NCBI RefSeq assembly: GCF_045679555.1
Contig: NC_092091.1
Location: 74,711,580 to 74,775,579 of the forward strand
Direction of reading: 5' to 3'
From: Salvelinus alpinus
Lineage: Eukaryota > Chordata > Actinopteri > Salmoniformes > Salmonidae
Length of the DNA stretch: 64,000 bases
Of this stretch, positions 48,131 to 58,732 are shown piece after piece. The notes beneath the pieces were generated by a model that saw nothing but the letters and a program-made list of their open reading frames with translations, had not been told where the DNA came from and ran no database searches. Each line of letters starts with the position of its first letter. Position 1 is the first letter of the stretch. A program made the translations under genes and the position numbers.

Positions 48131-48371
48131 CCATGAACAAACATTGACAATAGGTTACTACGCAATTTAATGTATTTAGACAAACAACTGAAGAAGCTAC
48201 ATAACGTGCAGAAAGTCAATATGCCTTGTAACATAATAATCATCCCATACTTTCAACAAACACAATGCTAAACCATAATACATGTTTTAAGCATTGAATA
48301 GTTGCACGTGGTTTATAGGTCTACAATCCTTGTTCATTGGTCTGCTACTGTATTTTACTGTATGTTACAAT

Positions 48372-48608
48372 TAGAGGGACTTAGAGACAGAATTAGAGGT
48401 ATTTAGAGACAAAATTACAGGGACATACAGAAAAATGACAGGGACTTAGGGACAAAATTACAAGGACTTAGAAACAAAATTAGATGGACTTAGAAACAAA
48501 ATTACAGGGACTTACATATAAAATTACAGGGACTTCGAGACAAATTTACAGGGACTTAGAGACACAATTACAGGGACTTAGAGACACAATTACAGGGACT
48601 TAGAGACA
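48372..48608. repeat. 22-bp tandem repeat, about 11 copies
   Basis: Unit AGGGACTTAGAGACAAAATTAC with substitutions among early copies. It lies in the presumed 3' UTR of the SAMD9-like gene. Confidence 0.88.
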
Positions 48609-48912
48609 TTGCAATCCATTCTGATGCAAGATTGATTATCATTGTTTCACCTCTAAAAGCATGAATGATTCATTGCTGCATGTCACACGACACCTGTTCT
48701 CTCTGCTTTGATTATATCCAGGTGGTTGAGGTTGGGTTTCCTCACACAGTGACAAGAGCACACTGGTATCTTACTTAATGTGATTCTGTCCTGGTTCACA
48801 GACATTCACCCCAGTCAAAACCTCTAGGCCTATATAACTTCAATGGAAGCCTTTCCTTTCCCTAAGTGTGAACGCTTGCGTCCCTTCCTCAGTCTACCTG
48901 ATGGTAAGCTGT

Positions 48913-51900
48913 TTACCGGTCATTTTCATACTTTACGTCATAAGCTACGGGTCCCTCCATGGTGAATCCAAGGTAAAAGGAGACCTCCTCCGTGCTGCAT
49001 CCACTCCGGACTCCACCAAGGTATACTGGACGCACTGAGATTTTCAGATTGCCTCCGTAGTAAACATAAATGTCACCGTTTTCAGTTTTCCCTTTGACCC
49101 GTAGTAACAGGTTTTGTATCTCAGGATCCCTCCATATTGCTCCACTTTGCCACAGTTGATGCGGGTTTGGGGGTCTATCTTTGGATGAGGCCTTCTTGTG
49201 TGAGGTTTTGGGTCCCTCTTTGTACAGCAAATGATCAAGCTTGCCTTTGTGAATTATTCTCCTCAGTCCTCTTGATTTCCCGAGGTAGAAATGTGCGATG
49301 CAAGTCTTCGCCGGAAACATGTGGGAGAAGCGACGATGGAAAGATTTTTTCGATGAAGTGACATACGTGCCAATGTTTTTGAACGTTGTGGTGCTCTCAA
49401 GCAGGTTGTCCTTTCTTGGCCACATCAGCAACATTGAGAGGTAGTACAGCTCTGTGCAGTTTGAATGGGTTCCCTCTTCTTGCAGTGCCTCGTTGAGAAG
49501 GGAGACCAGCTCCTCGTACCTCTTCAGCAATGTTGAGCTCTGCTTAATGCAGTGAAGAACAATGTTTGCAAGGATGAAATTGATCCGGTCAGCCATGAGT
49601 TTCCGTGTAGAATTTTGAACAATGAACTGCCATTTCTTCAGAATTAATTCAATTTGATTCCCATTCTTCTCATTCAGATACTGGAGAAGACCAGCAAATG
49701 AATCTGCTCGCTTTTGCTCCAAATAGTTTCGCTGCTCCTCTATCTCCTGCCGGATACTCAATTTTGGTTGACTGGCCCTTTCAGAGGCCCTCTCTTCTCC
49801 CGAGGAACAGAAGATGTGAATGTACTTCTTGAAGAGCTCTGATACTTTTCGTTTGTTTCTGTCTTCTGCTGTCTCCTTCTCAATTGACCTTGGCTTCAGG
49901 TATGTGAAGTAGTTCTCAAAAAAAGTGAACATCTCCTTCAGCCGTGGCTTCAAAGAGACCAGGAATTTCTCGTGGTCTGCCAGAACAGCAATGAATTGAT
50001 CATTTGTACTGTTTGTTGTTTCATGAAAATCACTCACTGGCAAGTGGTTTTTGAGGAACTGCAGCATTTTGTCTCGCTGGAGTGCGTCACTTTTGTTGAA
50101 AAAAGGAATATCTTTGATGATATCTAAAACAATCATTGAAACTTCCATTTCACCGACATACCCAGATGTGTTGTAGGTTCGTTGCCTCTTTCTGTTGGGC
50201 AGATCAAGGGAATCCATTGGCTCATCCTTCTTTGCGAGTTCCTGTGAATCTCTGAATGCTTTGGTGGCCTGAAATGCTAATTTTAGGCATTTGTCTAACC
50301 CTTCTGGAGTGAGCTCCTCAGCATGTTCAATTTCATATTTTAGGTGGCTTTTGTACACCTGTCCTAATGTGTCAGCAATGTAAGAATTGTACATTTTCTG
50401 CTGTGCATCCTTGGCCCATTGCAGAGCAGATATATAATCCTTCTCTTTCAGATAGAAATGCCTTGCCAAAGCTTGTGGCAGAGTTGCGTTTTTGTCAAAT
50501 CTCTTTGTTGCTCTTACAAGAACTTCTTTGATTTGGCTGATTCCCTCATCCGTCTGTATGTCTTCAATCAAAGGAGAGAACAGTGTATCTTTGTCATGTC
50601 CAAGTTCCTTTCTTTGCCGTGTGATCAGCATACTTTGGATGTTTTGAACCAGGATATCCTTACCCATGCCAGATTTGTACAGCAAGTCACAGTGTAACAG
50701 ATTGGTTGTTATTTCCCCCAGTTGAAGCTTGTGCTTTCCGGTGAGTACTTTGAGGCAATTACTTGCAATCCTTTGGTGTAGAAACCGAACTGCCTGATAG
50801 GTGCCGTGCTCTTCAATGTTGAAGTGGATCAGAAGCGTGGAGTATGGGTTCATTTTGTCCTCAAGTGTTTCTTTTCCCCACAGAGCATTCCTAATCCCCA
50901 CAAACTCCTCACAGAGGGACAGGGCCATATAGGAGCCGTTCACATATGTATTTAGCAAAGCTAAGAGTGAAAATAGCTGTCCTTCTTTTCTGGAGGTGTC
51001 AAGGTCTTTCAGGGTGTTGCACACCAGATTCTCTATGTACTTCTCACTGAAATTGTTTGTCATGATCATGAAGGCGTAGAACGTTTCAGGTTTCTGATGG
51101 TGACCTTTGAGCTCTTTCAGTTTCACCTCAAAGAAGCTCTGCTCTTTGGTGGAGAGTTTGTTGATCATGAAGACGTTGTCAAGTCGGCTGTTTCTGGAGC
51201 TCACTGCAGGAATCTGTGATCTCTCACAGTTCAGTATGATGACCATCAGAGTCTCAGGTTTTTTCTTCTCGTTGGCTGCACTTAGTATGCATCTCTGTAG
51301 GTCTTCAACGTCCTCCCAGTTGTCCACCAAGAGTAGAACAGGAGTATAACTCAACTGCTTCTCTTTGCCACAGGTCAGCAGGTGTGTGACTTGGACTGCG
51401 ATCTCACTGTTCTGTGCTGTGGTGTTTTTCAGAACGGCACATCTGAATTTACATCTCAAGTTCCACAACACGTGCATGGCCAGTGTTGTTCCACCACAGC
51501 CTGGATGATGGAAGAGGTTTATTATTATGCATGGCGATGTGTACCCCTCTGTAGGTGTGATCAGGTTGTGAAGATCCTCATACTTGTCACGTTTGATAAA
51601 TGGCAGACAACCTGGCCTCTCGGACAAGTAGAAGTTCCACCAAGTCACTTGTCCGCCTCTGTAAAAGTCCTCCTCCGTGTTGGTCTTGAATTCCTCAAAA
51701 GTGTCCTTGGTTTCAATTTCAGTGTTCTCACATTCATTTTCACTCAGTATATCAAGTACGGTCATCAGCTCTTCATCTTTTTGTGTCAGGAGGACCGAAC
51801 TGGAGCCAGAAGATGGCAGATATCTCCTAGAGGACCGTGTCTGAGGTTCTTTGATTTTCCTGATGGTGCAGTCGATTTCATTCAGGCTCAATTCGTAGAT

Positions 51901-53820
51901 ACATTTACTGGTGATATCCACTTTGCAGCGAGTATTTATCATGTCTCTCCATTGACTGAATACATTTGAATCTTTGCATATGCAGAGCATATTATCCTCA
52001 CCCTCAAGAGTGCGATAGATCGCACAAAAGGCCTCAAGTATAGGGCTTGAGATGTCAGTGACTCCTGAGTGAAGCATGAACACCACAAGTAATCTGTCTT
52101 TCGACAAGACATCTGGATTGCAGAGAAATGAAACCATATCGCTGATTTCTCCAGCACGTTTCTTCAGCCATTCACTGGTAGTGAAAGGTCTGTCTGCTTC
52201 ACTGACCTCATTTGCTCGACCATTACAAAAGACCCAGCTCGTCTGCTTAAACAAGTTCAGCTTTCCGATAACAGTGGAGACACTGTCATTGGTATTGTAC
52301 ATTCGAGGGTAGTGAACATTAGCTATGCGATCTGCTCTGTAGAAACTGCATGTCCCGTTCATGTCAGATTCTGGGTCAAACTCGAGCACTGCAAACAACT
52401 TCATCTCTTTCAAAAAACCCAAATGTTCAAGTTGACTGGGGTGGCACTTGTTTGTGACAACTATAACTTGCAATGAGTTTTCAAGTGTGTCTCTCCCATG
52501 AGTTATCAATTGTTTTAGCCTCTGTCCTTGGTGGTTTTGGTTCGGCAGCTGACAGTTGCTCTCCTCTTTTGACTTGCGTGCTGATGACCAATATTTGACT
52601 TCCTCTGTCAAACCTCTCATCTTCTCCTGAAGACTTCTGGGATTATTGTCTGCAATAATGTTGATGCTCTTTGGGCCTTGTCGAATAAATAGACATTCAG
52701 TTTTGTATTCTTCTCCATTTAGTTCAGATATTATTGAGGTATAGAAAAGCTTCTCTTGAGTCTGTGAATAACTTGGGACAACATCAACTTCTATCACCCA
52801 CTTGTCTGAAGTCGCGCCATCCAGACGTTGAACCTGAAAGAATTTTGGAGGCCTGATGCATGCTCTTGCGATGTTTGTTTCTTCTCCAAAGTGTTCCTTG
52901 AGACGCAAGTCAAACTTGTCTGTATACATATTGAATGATGGCAGGTTTTGCCCAATCACCTGTCCATGCATGTGTCCGGACCCGCCTGTCACCCCAAAAT
53001 GAATGGTCCCATTGGTGCGAGAGTTCATGCAGGCTGCGGAAAAACGAAACACTTCGTTGCTGAACTTTTCCAGGATATCTATCTCACTGGCTTCCTCTGT
53101 GCTTGGCAGGATCTTGTACTCATGTACCGGGTCAATGAGATTGCTTGGACCGGATTCAGGGGGGAGGGTATAATTTTGTATGTATGTGAACGATGGGTCG
53201 TTTTTGTCAAAGGGACGTGGGGGACATATCCTCTTCTCCAGATTCGGAGCAGTTTCTCTCGAGTGGTCAAATGATGAGATGGAAGTCTCACTTTGTCTCG
53301 TATTGTCCTCCATATTTCCATAAGCTGGAATGGATTCCGACTCTCCCATTGGCAGTTTAATGGGGGATGCAACATCTGAATCGGAATGTCTCAGTTCTTC
53401 CACTGATGTCCATGAAGAGCTTAGACTTGGAGCCACCGACTCCGATTTCACACTGTCAGAATCCAGAGTTTCCTCATGTGACCCCATCCTAGCTTCTGGT
53501 ATGGCTCTACATCTAAATCTCTCCTGTCTTCTGAAGGGGTCACTCTCAGGGGATCTCATGCTTCTCCCTACACTCTCCAAGTAGTTTCTCAGTATCTCTA
53601 CATTTTTTATGATTTGAATCGCAGGCCCAAACTTAACACCTAAATCAGTCAAGTCCTGTTTCTCAATGCAAACCAGGCTAGCTCCTGACACATCCTGTTC
53701 ATAAAGTTTTGTTGCGACCTCAGGGAGTTTGAGGCTACTAGTTAGCCACTCTTTCACATGCTCCTTTGTCCAGTCTTCGATTCTCTGTGGGAATTCTCTG
53801 AGGTCGCTGACTCTGTTCAT
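48913..53820 (-). CDS. samd9l: SAMD9/SAMD9-like protein, main exon
   Basis: One uninterrupted frame; the first ATG is at 53820, giving 1,635 residues (mammalian SAMD9/SAMD9L are about 1,580-1,590). An in-frame acceptor TTCTCAG just upstream (exon edge 53838) shows that upstream exons exist. Domains: SAM at residues 14-82 (DWTKEHVKEWL ... IQIIKNVEILRNYL); AlbA_2/Schlafen-like region at about 245-390 (NGTIHFGVTGG); STAND-type P-loop NTPase with Walker A HHPGCGGTT at about 771-779 and Walker B LLLVDNWED at about 829-837; a helical, TPR-like middle; and a C-terminal OB-like part (GDIYVYYGGNLKISV). The family is interferon-inducible, cytoplasmic, antiproliferative and antiviral, and SAMD9 AlbA_2 is known to act on tRNA-Phe. 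No lesion was seen. Confidence 0.93.
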   Translation of the reverse strand: MNRVSDLREFPQRIEDWTKEHVKEWLTSSLKLPEVATKLYEQDVSGASLVCIEKQDLTDLGVKFGPAIQIIKNVEILRNYLESVGRSMRSPESDPFRRQERFRCRAIPEARMGSHEETLDSDSVKSESVAPSLSSSWTSVEELRHSDSDVASPIKLPMGESESIPAYGNMEDNTRQSETSISSFDHSRETAPNLEKRICPPRPFDKNDPSFTYIQNYTLPPESGPSNLIDPVHEYKILPSTEEASEIDILEKFSNEVFRFSAACMNSRTNGTIHFGVTGGSGHMHGQVIGQNLPSFNMYTDKFDLRLKEHFGEETNIARACIRPPKFFQVQRLDGATSDKWVIEVDVVPSYSQTQEKLFYTSIISELNGEEYKTECLFIRQGPKSINIIADNNPRSLQEKMRGLTEEVKYWSSARKSKEESNCQLPNQNHQGQRLKQLITHGRDTLENSLQVIVVTNKCHPSQLEHLGFLKEMKLFAVLEFDPESDMNGTCSFYRADRIANVHYPRMYNTNDSVSTVIGKLNLFKQTSWVFCNGRANEVSEADRPFTTSEWLKKRAGEISDMVSFLCNPDVLSKDRLLVVFMLHSGVTDISSPILEAFCAIYRTLEGEDNMLCICKDSNVFSQWRDMINTRCKVDITSKCIYELSLNEIDCTIRKIKEPQTRSSRRYLPSSGSSSVLLTQKDEELMTVLDILSENECENTEIETKDTFEEFKTNTEEDFYRGGQVTWWNFYLSERPGCLPFIKRDKYEDLHNLITPTEGYTSPCIIINLFHHPGCGGTTLAMHVLWNLRCKFRCAVLKNTTAQNSEIAVQVTHLLTCGKEKQLSYTPVLLLVDNWEDVEDLQRCILSAANEKKKPETLMVIILNCERSQIPAVSSRNSRLDNVFMINKLSTKEQSFFEVKLKELKGHHQKPETFYAFMIMTNNFSEKYIENLVCNTLKDLDTSRKEGQLFSLLALLNTYVNGSYMALSLCEEFVGIRNALWGKETLEDKMNPYSTLLIHFNIEEHGTYQAVRFLHQRIASNCLKVLTGKHKLQLGEITTNLLHCDLLYKSGMGKDILVQNIQSMLITRQRKELGHDKDTLFSPLIEDIQTDEGISQIKEVLVRATKRFDKNATLPQALARHFYLKEKDYISALQWAKDAQQKMYNSYIADTLGQVYKSHLKYEIEHAEELTPEGLDKCLKLAFQATKAFRDSQELAKKDEPMDSLDLPNRKRQRTYNTSGYVGEMEVSMIVLDIIKDIPFFNKSDALQRDKMLQFLKNHLPVSDFHETTNSTNDQFIAVLADHEKFLVSLKPRLKEMFTFFENYFTYLKPRSIEKETAEDRNKRKVSELFKKYIHIFCSSGEERASERASQPKLSIRQEIEEQRNYLEQKRADSFAGLLQYLNEKNGNQIELILKKWQFIVQNSTRKLMADRINFILANIVLHCIKQSSTLLKRYEELVSLLNEALQEEGTHSNCTELYYLSMLLMWPRKDNLLESTTTFKNIGTYVTSSKKSFHRRFSHMFPAKTCIAHFYLGKSRGLRRIIHKGKLDHLLYKEGPKTSHKKASSKDRPPNPHQLWQSGAIWRDPEIQNLLLRVKGKTENGDIYVYYGGNLKISVRPVYLGGVRSGCSTEEVSFYLGFTMEGPVAYDVKYENDR

Positions 53821-53838
53821 GCCATGATGTTCTGTAAG

Positions 53839-54055
53839 CTGAGAACCCAAGAAATAAAAACGATCATCAACATATGCAGTTGTATTTATTTTTAAACCAA
53901 TTAACAGTTACTGTACCTGCACATATAGTTGATTTTTTTTTTATTTGCCAAATCACCAATGCCTATTGTTTATTATTATTGAAACTAAGAACAATCCACT
54001 GAATATACATTTACTATGAATACATATAGTTTCAGCTTAAAACTTGCAATCATAC
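53839..54055. other. Intron before the SAMD9-like main exon
   Basis: On the minus strand it starts GTATGA after the 54056 exon edge and ends in TTTTTATTTCTTGGGTTCTCAG-type pyrimidine-rich sequence at 53839. Confidence 0.55.
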
Positions 54056-54110
54056 CATTGTTGCATGCACTCCACCAATGGACAGTTGTGTTGTGTCTGA
54101 TGTCATCATC
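54056..54110 (-). CDS. samd9l: Candidate 55-bp linker exon of the SAMD9-like gene
   Basis: Flanked on the minus strand by the acceptor CCACCTATTGTAG and the donor GTATGA. It enters in phase 2 and leaves in phase 0, exactly what is needed to connect the phase-2 NLR-type exons to the phase-0 acceptor of the main exon. It encodes MMTSDTTQLSIGGVHATM after a split Arg codon. It is a splice-based prediction only. Confidence 0.5.
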
Positions 54111-54311
54111 CTACAATAGGTGGAAATACATTAGGTGGAAATACATTCATTTGAAATTAAACAAATTGATGTTTTGGATCACCTCAAATGTGTTTTTTTA
54201 TACATACATGCATGGTATTGTGTATTTTCATTTTGTAGATTTTTTTATGGTAATGAATTCCTACATGACACACTTTAGATACTTTAAAAATCATAAATTA
54301 ATAAAGATTAC

Positions 54312-54374
54312 CTTGAAGATGACTGGTCACTCCTCATTGACACACAGCTGGATGTAGGTGAGTCTGCTCCCTCC
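54312..54374 (-). CDS. samd9l: NLR-type N-terminal repeat exon 3 (63 bp)
   Basis: Acceptor TTTTGCAG and donor GTAATC on the minus strand; phase 2 to phase 2. It encodes EGADSPTSSCVSMRSDQSSS. The core SCVSMRSDQS is the repeat known from the N terminus of teleost NLRC3-like proteins. It is a shortened copy of the next upstream exon. Confidence 0.6.
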
Positions 54375-54479
54375 CTGCAAAACAATTAATTGAGGTGTGT
54401 TTTTAATCAAGCCTATGCTCAGGATGTACAGTCGCTTTTACCGATCTGCAAGATATCTATTAGAAATCACATATTCAAA

Positions 54480-54968
54480 GTGTCTCCGAGTAGGAGTGCT
54501 GATCTAGGATCAAGTCCCCCTTGTCCAATCATTATTATCTAATTGATAATAGGCAGAATTTACCACACACCCAAACCAATTTAGTGAAGGTGCTGGAGTC
54601 AAAATTCTAAACTGGAGAAACAGGAAAAAGTCGCTGCACAATTCCAGTCAGATGCAAAAGTATTTATTTAATTGTGGCTGAGCTTTCGGTCAGTCAACCG
54701 TCATCAGACCATATGCAAAATAATATTCAAAACTGAGGCTAATCAAAACTGATGCTAATCAGTACTGATGCTAATTAAAAATGATGCTAATCAGTACTGA
54801 TGCTAAACAAAACTGATGCTAATCAAAACTGATACTAATCAGTACTCCTACTCTGAGACTGTGAAAACGGGCCCAGACCTTTTTTCTTTTGTGCCGTGAC
54901 CTCGTGGAAGTGGATTGCCTGACATATTGACACATTGCAACATCCTCATTGTGAAAATCCTAAATTAC
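54480..54968. repeat. Intronic MITE halves and 16-bp tandem repeat
   Basis: A MITE-like end at 54478-54545 (GGAGTGCTGATCTAGGATCA) is separated from its partner at 54838 by inserted DNA. The insertion includes about eight copies of an ACTGATGCTAATCAAA-type 16-bp repeat (54735-54850). Confidence 0.7.
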
Positions 54969-55070
54969 CTGCGATTGGGAATAAACTCTCTCTTGTAGTT
55001 TATAGGTGGATCCATTGAGCGGTCACTCCTCATTGACACACAGCTGGATGTAGGTGACTCTGCACCCTCC
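54969..55070 (-). CDS. samd9l: NLR-type N-terminal repeat exon 2 (102 bp)
   Basis: Acceptor TTTTTCACAG and donor GTAATT; phase 2 to phase 2; 34 codons with SPTSSCVSMRSDRSMDPPIN and then YKREFIPNR. It matches the fish NLR leader repeat (SCVSMKSD-S-M-P-I-F pattern). It sits in a duplicated genomic module shared with the first repeat exon. Confidence 0.65.
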
Positions 55071-55819
55071 CTGTGAAAAATACAGTTAGTACCCTAACCC
55101 TATAACATAGCTTGTAAAGACAGCTGGAAATCAGGACCCATATTCACCCATATGCAGTCTCCTTATCCCTTGGTTTATGGAGATTTTAGCCTGGGGCTGT
55201 GCAAGTGTTCACACTTGCACATTCTAGCACCAGCCTTAGCCCAGGGCTAGCTGGTCTTGCTCCGGAGCAGGGTTAGGTCCAGCTTTGTAGGACTAGACCC
55301 AGAAACACGGTGCCAAAATAGCCATTGTGAAACGGGGTCAAGAATATAATATTTCACTGTCCAATCACAATAGCTGCATTTTCACTTAATTTGCATATTC
55401 TTGTGATGAGTTCTGCACGCTATTTTAATAAGTACATTTATACTATTTCATCCTTCCATCCGAGGACAAAAACCTGACAAAAAAACAAATACTTTCATTG
55501 GTGCGAAAACATTGGTTGCTATGGCTAACAAAAACGGTTGCTATGTAGGCAGGCTAACGTCTGCTCCCCACTGTCCCCAGGTATTTTAGCCCAGGATTAA
55601 CAACTGTTAGTGTGAACACAGGAATAGCTAGCCCAGGGTCAGTCTTAGCCCAGGGCTAAGAACATTGCAGTGCGAAAAGGCCTAAAGTGTCTCGGACTAG
55701 CAGTGTTGATCTAGGATCAGTTCCCCTCAATACATATAATATTATTCATTATGATCTAAAAGGCAAAGCTGATCCTGTAGCAGCACTCCTACTCTGAGAC
55801 TGTGAATCCAGGCCCAAAC
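55071..55819. other. Intron with salmonid repeats
   Basis: Contains a segment with TTAGCCCAGGGCTA palindromes (about 55190-55670) and a MITE-like repeat at 55683-55800 (GTTGATCTAGGATCAG ... GAGACTGTGAATCC). A related MITE lies split at 54478-54545 and 54838-54870 after the second repeat exon. Confidence 0.55.
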
Positions 55820-56079
55820 CTTTTGTCTCTTGTGCCATGTCCTCGGTGGAAGTCAATTGGCTGACCCATTGAGTGATCACTCTTCATTGACAGACAGCTA
55901 GGTGACTCTGCTCTCTCCTCCTGGGCCACCAAGCCCTGTTTACCAGGGCAGAGAAGACTTGACCCTGCAACTTCCTCATTATACTCCTGTGGGGCAGTGG
56001 GACTACTATGTAGCCAGTGGCGGACATGTTCATTCTTCCCACTCTCTGCACCCTCAGAAGATACAGTGTTGTCACTCAT
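55820..56079 (-). CDS. samd9l: First coding exon: NLR-type leader repeat
   Basis: The ATG at 56079 lies 27 bases inside an exon whose acceptor is TTTCTTTGTCAG (edge 56106). It encodes MSDNTVSSEGAESGKNEH..., then ERAESPSCLSMKSDHSMGQP and IDFHRGHGTRDK, with a GTTTGG donor in phase 2. 'SCLSMKSDHSM' is the signature of teleost NLR N-terminal repeats. Start choice: in-frame codons upstream of the acceptor are intronic. Confidence 0.68.
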
Positions 56080-56106
56080 CCTGTCTCGACACCAGCATTC
56101 AGGTTC

Positions 56107-57251
56107 CTGACAAAGAAAACGAAGCGAGAGGGGTGAGAGGAAATATCCGAAAAACCGCTCTTTAGCAGTAACTTCTTTATTGAGGAAAAATGTATTTACT
56201 GTGACTGTGATATGTGGTTGTCTCACCTACCTGTCTTAATAAGATGAATGCACTAACTAACTGTAAGTCGCTCTACATAAGAGCATCTGCTAAATGACTA
56301 AAATGTAAAATGCTCTTTAGCCATGTATCAAAATCTCCCGCTAACTTCATTCCCTTTCTGAAACTCTCAGCATCGAAACAAGCGGAAGCAATGTACCGGA
56401 CTTCTTGTCTAAATCATAGAGAAACAGGTCTAGTAAACGCACATTCCCATACGACCACAACAAACTAATACCTCTCCTCTGTATATAAACCACTTGGGAT
56501 ACTCTTGTAGAAAATGTATTGTTTCCCAAACGTGGTAGTTATGTTGTTTGTATAAAAGGTGTATCATATTGTGTCACCTTCAATAGGCAGACTGTGCCAT
56601 TCCCATACAGTAGAAAGCTACAGTTTCTACAATAGCCAAAGTGGATGAAAGTAATCTGGTTACTCTCTCCTATGGTCCAGGGATACAAAATCAGACACCT
56701 CCCCTCGATGACTCAGCAGTGGTTGCACATGCAGTACATTTCATTTGACAGTCATTCCAACCCGGAACTTCAGCTTCTCATATGAACTTGTGATTTGAAT
56801 AGTGTTATGGTTATTTGACAACGGCTTACTTCCCAAACATTACTATGAAAAGAAAACAAACCTATTCATTGCCTATCCCTTCATCAAACATGGCGTAGAC
56901 TGAATGAAAGCTTGTCTTTCTGCATTCCAGAGACACATTATATACCAGGGAGTGTACTGTAACTGTGTACTGTAGACGTGCTACGTCAAATAAGATTTCC
57001 CCTCAGGAGCCATTTGATTTCAGTACGCTATTGAGTAAACTTGGAACTTCCTCACCCACGGATTATGTCTGATTTATACATTCAGAATCTCAGTTATTGC
57101 ATGAGAAATAATCGGTAGGATTATTATTATAACGAGCTAAATGTAATTAGGCTGCATTCATTTGTAATAATTAGACTAATTACAGCAATATTTTTAGTTT
57201 AGAAAACATTTGTGTCGACAATAACGAAATATATCCAAGACAGATCCTTAC
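56107..57251. other. 5' region/intron of the SAMD9-like gene
   Basis: Includes a SINE 3' tail at about 56262-56312 (GTAAGTCGCTCTACATAAGA, GCATCTGCTAAATGACTAAA). The rest shows nothing recognisable. Confidence 0.45.
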
Positions 57252-57300
57252 CACTCAGAGTCCTAACTTTACTCATATCTGCAGTTTGAAAGGTGTGCTC
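57252..57300 (-). other. Candidate 5' non-coding exon of the SAMD9-like gene
   Basis: A good donor (GAGTG before GTAAGG) lies at 57252. An ATG just upstream opens a short frame (MSKVRTLS) that, spliced to 56106, meets a stop after two codons. It would therefore be a 5' UTR exon with a short upstream frame. Its 5' limit is unknown. Confidence 0.35.
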
Positions 57301-57354
57301 TTAGATCCTGTGCAGCCACAGAAATATCAGTAACCGTTTCCCCGCAGGATTCTT

Positions 57355-57367
57355 GACAATGAAACAC
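57355..57367. promoter_or_regulatory. ISRE-like element (weak)
   Basis: GACAATGAAACAC differs by one base from the interferon-stimulated response consensus GAAANNGAAAC. It lies about 55 bases upstream of the candidate first exon on the minus strand. Such a site would fit an interferon-inducible gene, but the match could be chance. Confidence 0.25.
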
Positions 57368-58160
57368 TAACTCGTCACGTATTCTGGGCCGCACTTAGAA
57401 GGTGCCAAATTTAACCCCAGAAGCAACTAATACAGGAGAAATGTGGTCTATTTAGTAGCTCACAGCTAGTAGATCCTTAGCCTGCGTCTGAAGAGGTGTG
57501 GAGGCTGTTATCCGATGATACTTTAGACCTACCCATGATCTCCATATAAGGAAACCAAAGGGCAGAGTTAGGGTGTGTGGGAGGTATCTTTGGATATATA
57601 TTTCAGATACTTGTGTCTTGGATTAAAATACGTTAGAAAGTAGAATGCAAAACCTATTGACTCCGGTATGATAAAATAAGAAAGAAAAAGTTTGAGGAGC
57701 TTCTTCTATGCAGGGTCGTTTGTGTTTTCTACTCGTCTTCAACTCTCGGCTGGACTGTCTTGTTTTTTTTATGAAGGCAAAGAGTCTGGGAATTGAGCCA
57801 GTGGACCAGTTTTGTGCTGGCTCAGTGCCAGTGTTTCTGCCCTCTCCGATGCCATCTCCATTACATTATCTTTGTGGCTGTCGTCTATACTTGAACACCA
57901 CCGCTAATCTTCAACAACCACAATGTGTATATAATACCTTATCACGAGTCAAATAAAATAATATGGATCCTGTAGGACACAATGAACTGTAGGACACTGG
58001 AAAACAATAGTGTACATCTACAGGTTAACAGTTGACATGATATTTTATTTACTGACGGAGATATTGGAGAATCTAGTACGATACAGAGACAGTTTTGCAG
58101 GACACAGACTAAAAGGCATACTCTTACATAGTTGGTAAAGGTGGCGCTCACACAGAACAC
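57368..58160. other. Spacer upstream of the SAMD9-like gene
   Basis: No exon or repeat family was recognised. Confidence 0.35.
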
Positions 58161-58162
58161 AT

Positions 58163-58436
58163 ACTGTACAACGAGTGGACAAAACATTAGGAACACCTGC
58201 TCTTTCCATGACAGACTGACCAGGTGAATCCAAGTGAAATCTATGATCACTTATTGATGTCACCTGTTAAATCCACTTCAAATCGGTGTACATGAAGGGG
58301 AGTAGACAGGCTAAAGGATTTTTAAGCCTTGAGAGAATTGAGACATGGATTGTGTATGTGTGACATTCAGAGGGTGAATGGGGGGTGCAACTCAATATTA
58401 GGAAGGTGTTCTTACTGTTTTGTCCACTCAGTGTAA
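58163..58436. mobile_element. Tc1-derived MITE
   Basis: Inverted ends GTGGACAAAACATTAGGAAC and TTCTTACTGTTTTGTCCAC delimit about 270 bp with no coding content. Confidence 0.85.
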
Positions 58437-58732
58437 ATCATAATACAATGACAGGTTATATTGACGTGCATAATTCAAATGTTAAATCATATTTCTGATC
58501 GTTTAAGGCTGGTTAACGCTTGGCTCTTGTTGCAGAACGACAGAAGGGAAGAGAAGCAAAGAGCTGCAGTGCCTGGTTATATAATGAACCTACAGTGGAG
58601 GTTGGAAACACATTGGCTCCCTCACTGAGCAATGTGTCATTTTAGATTTTGGGAACTGTAAGTGATCATGGACACCTTGGTCTTCATTACAGGGCTAATC
58701 ACAAAAAAACAGTGCGTGTGTGTGTTTGTGTG
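58437..58732. other. Spacer
   Basis: No recognised feature except the beginning of a (GT)n run near 58703-58722. Confidence 0.35.

Noticed and set aside
51382..51969. 195-codon plus-strand frame
   Set aside because: Antisense shadow of the SAMD9-like exon with no domain of its own.
53821..53850. Extension of the SAMD9-like frame to 53850 as its start
   Set aside because: The codon at 53850 is TTG, and an in-frame splice acceptor (TTCTCAG) ends at 53839; the first true ATG of the exon is at 53820.
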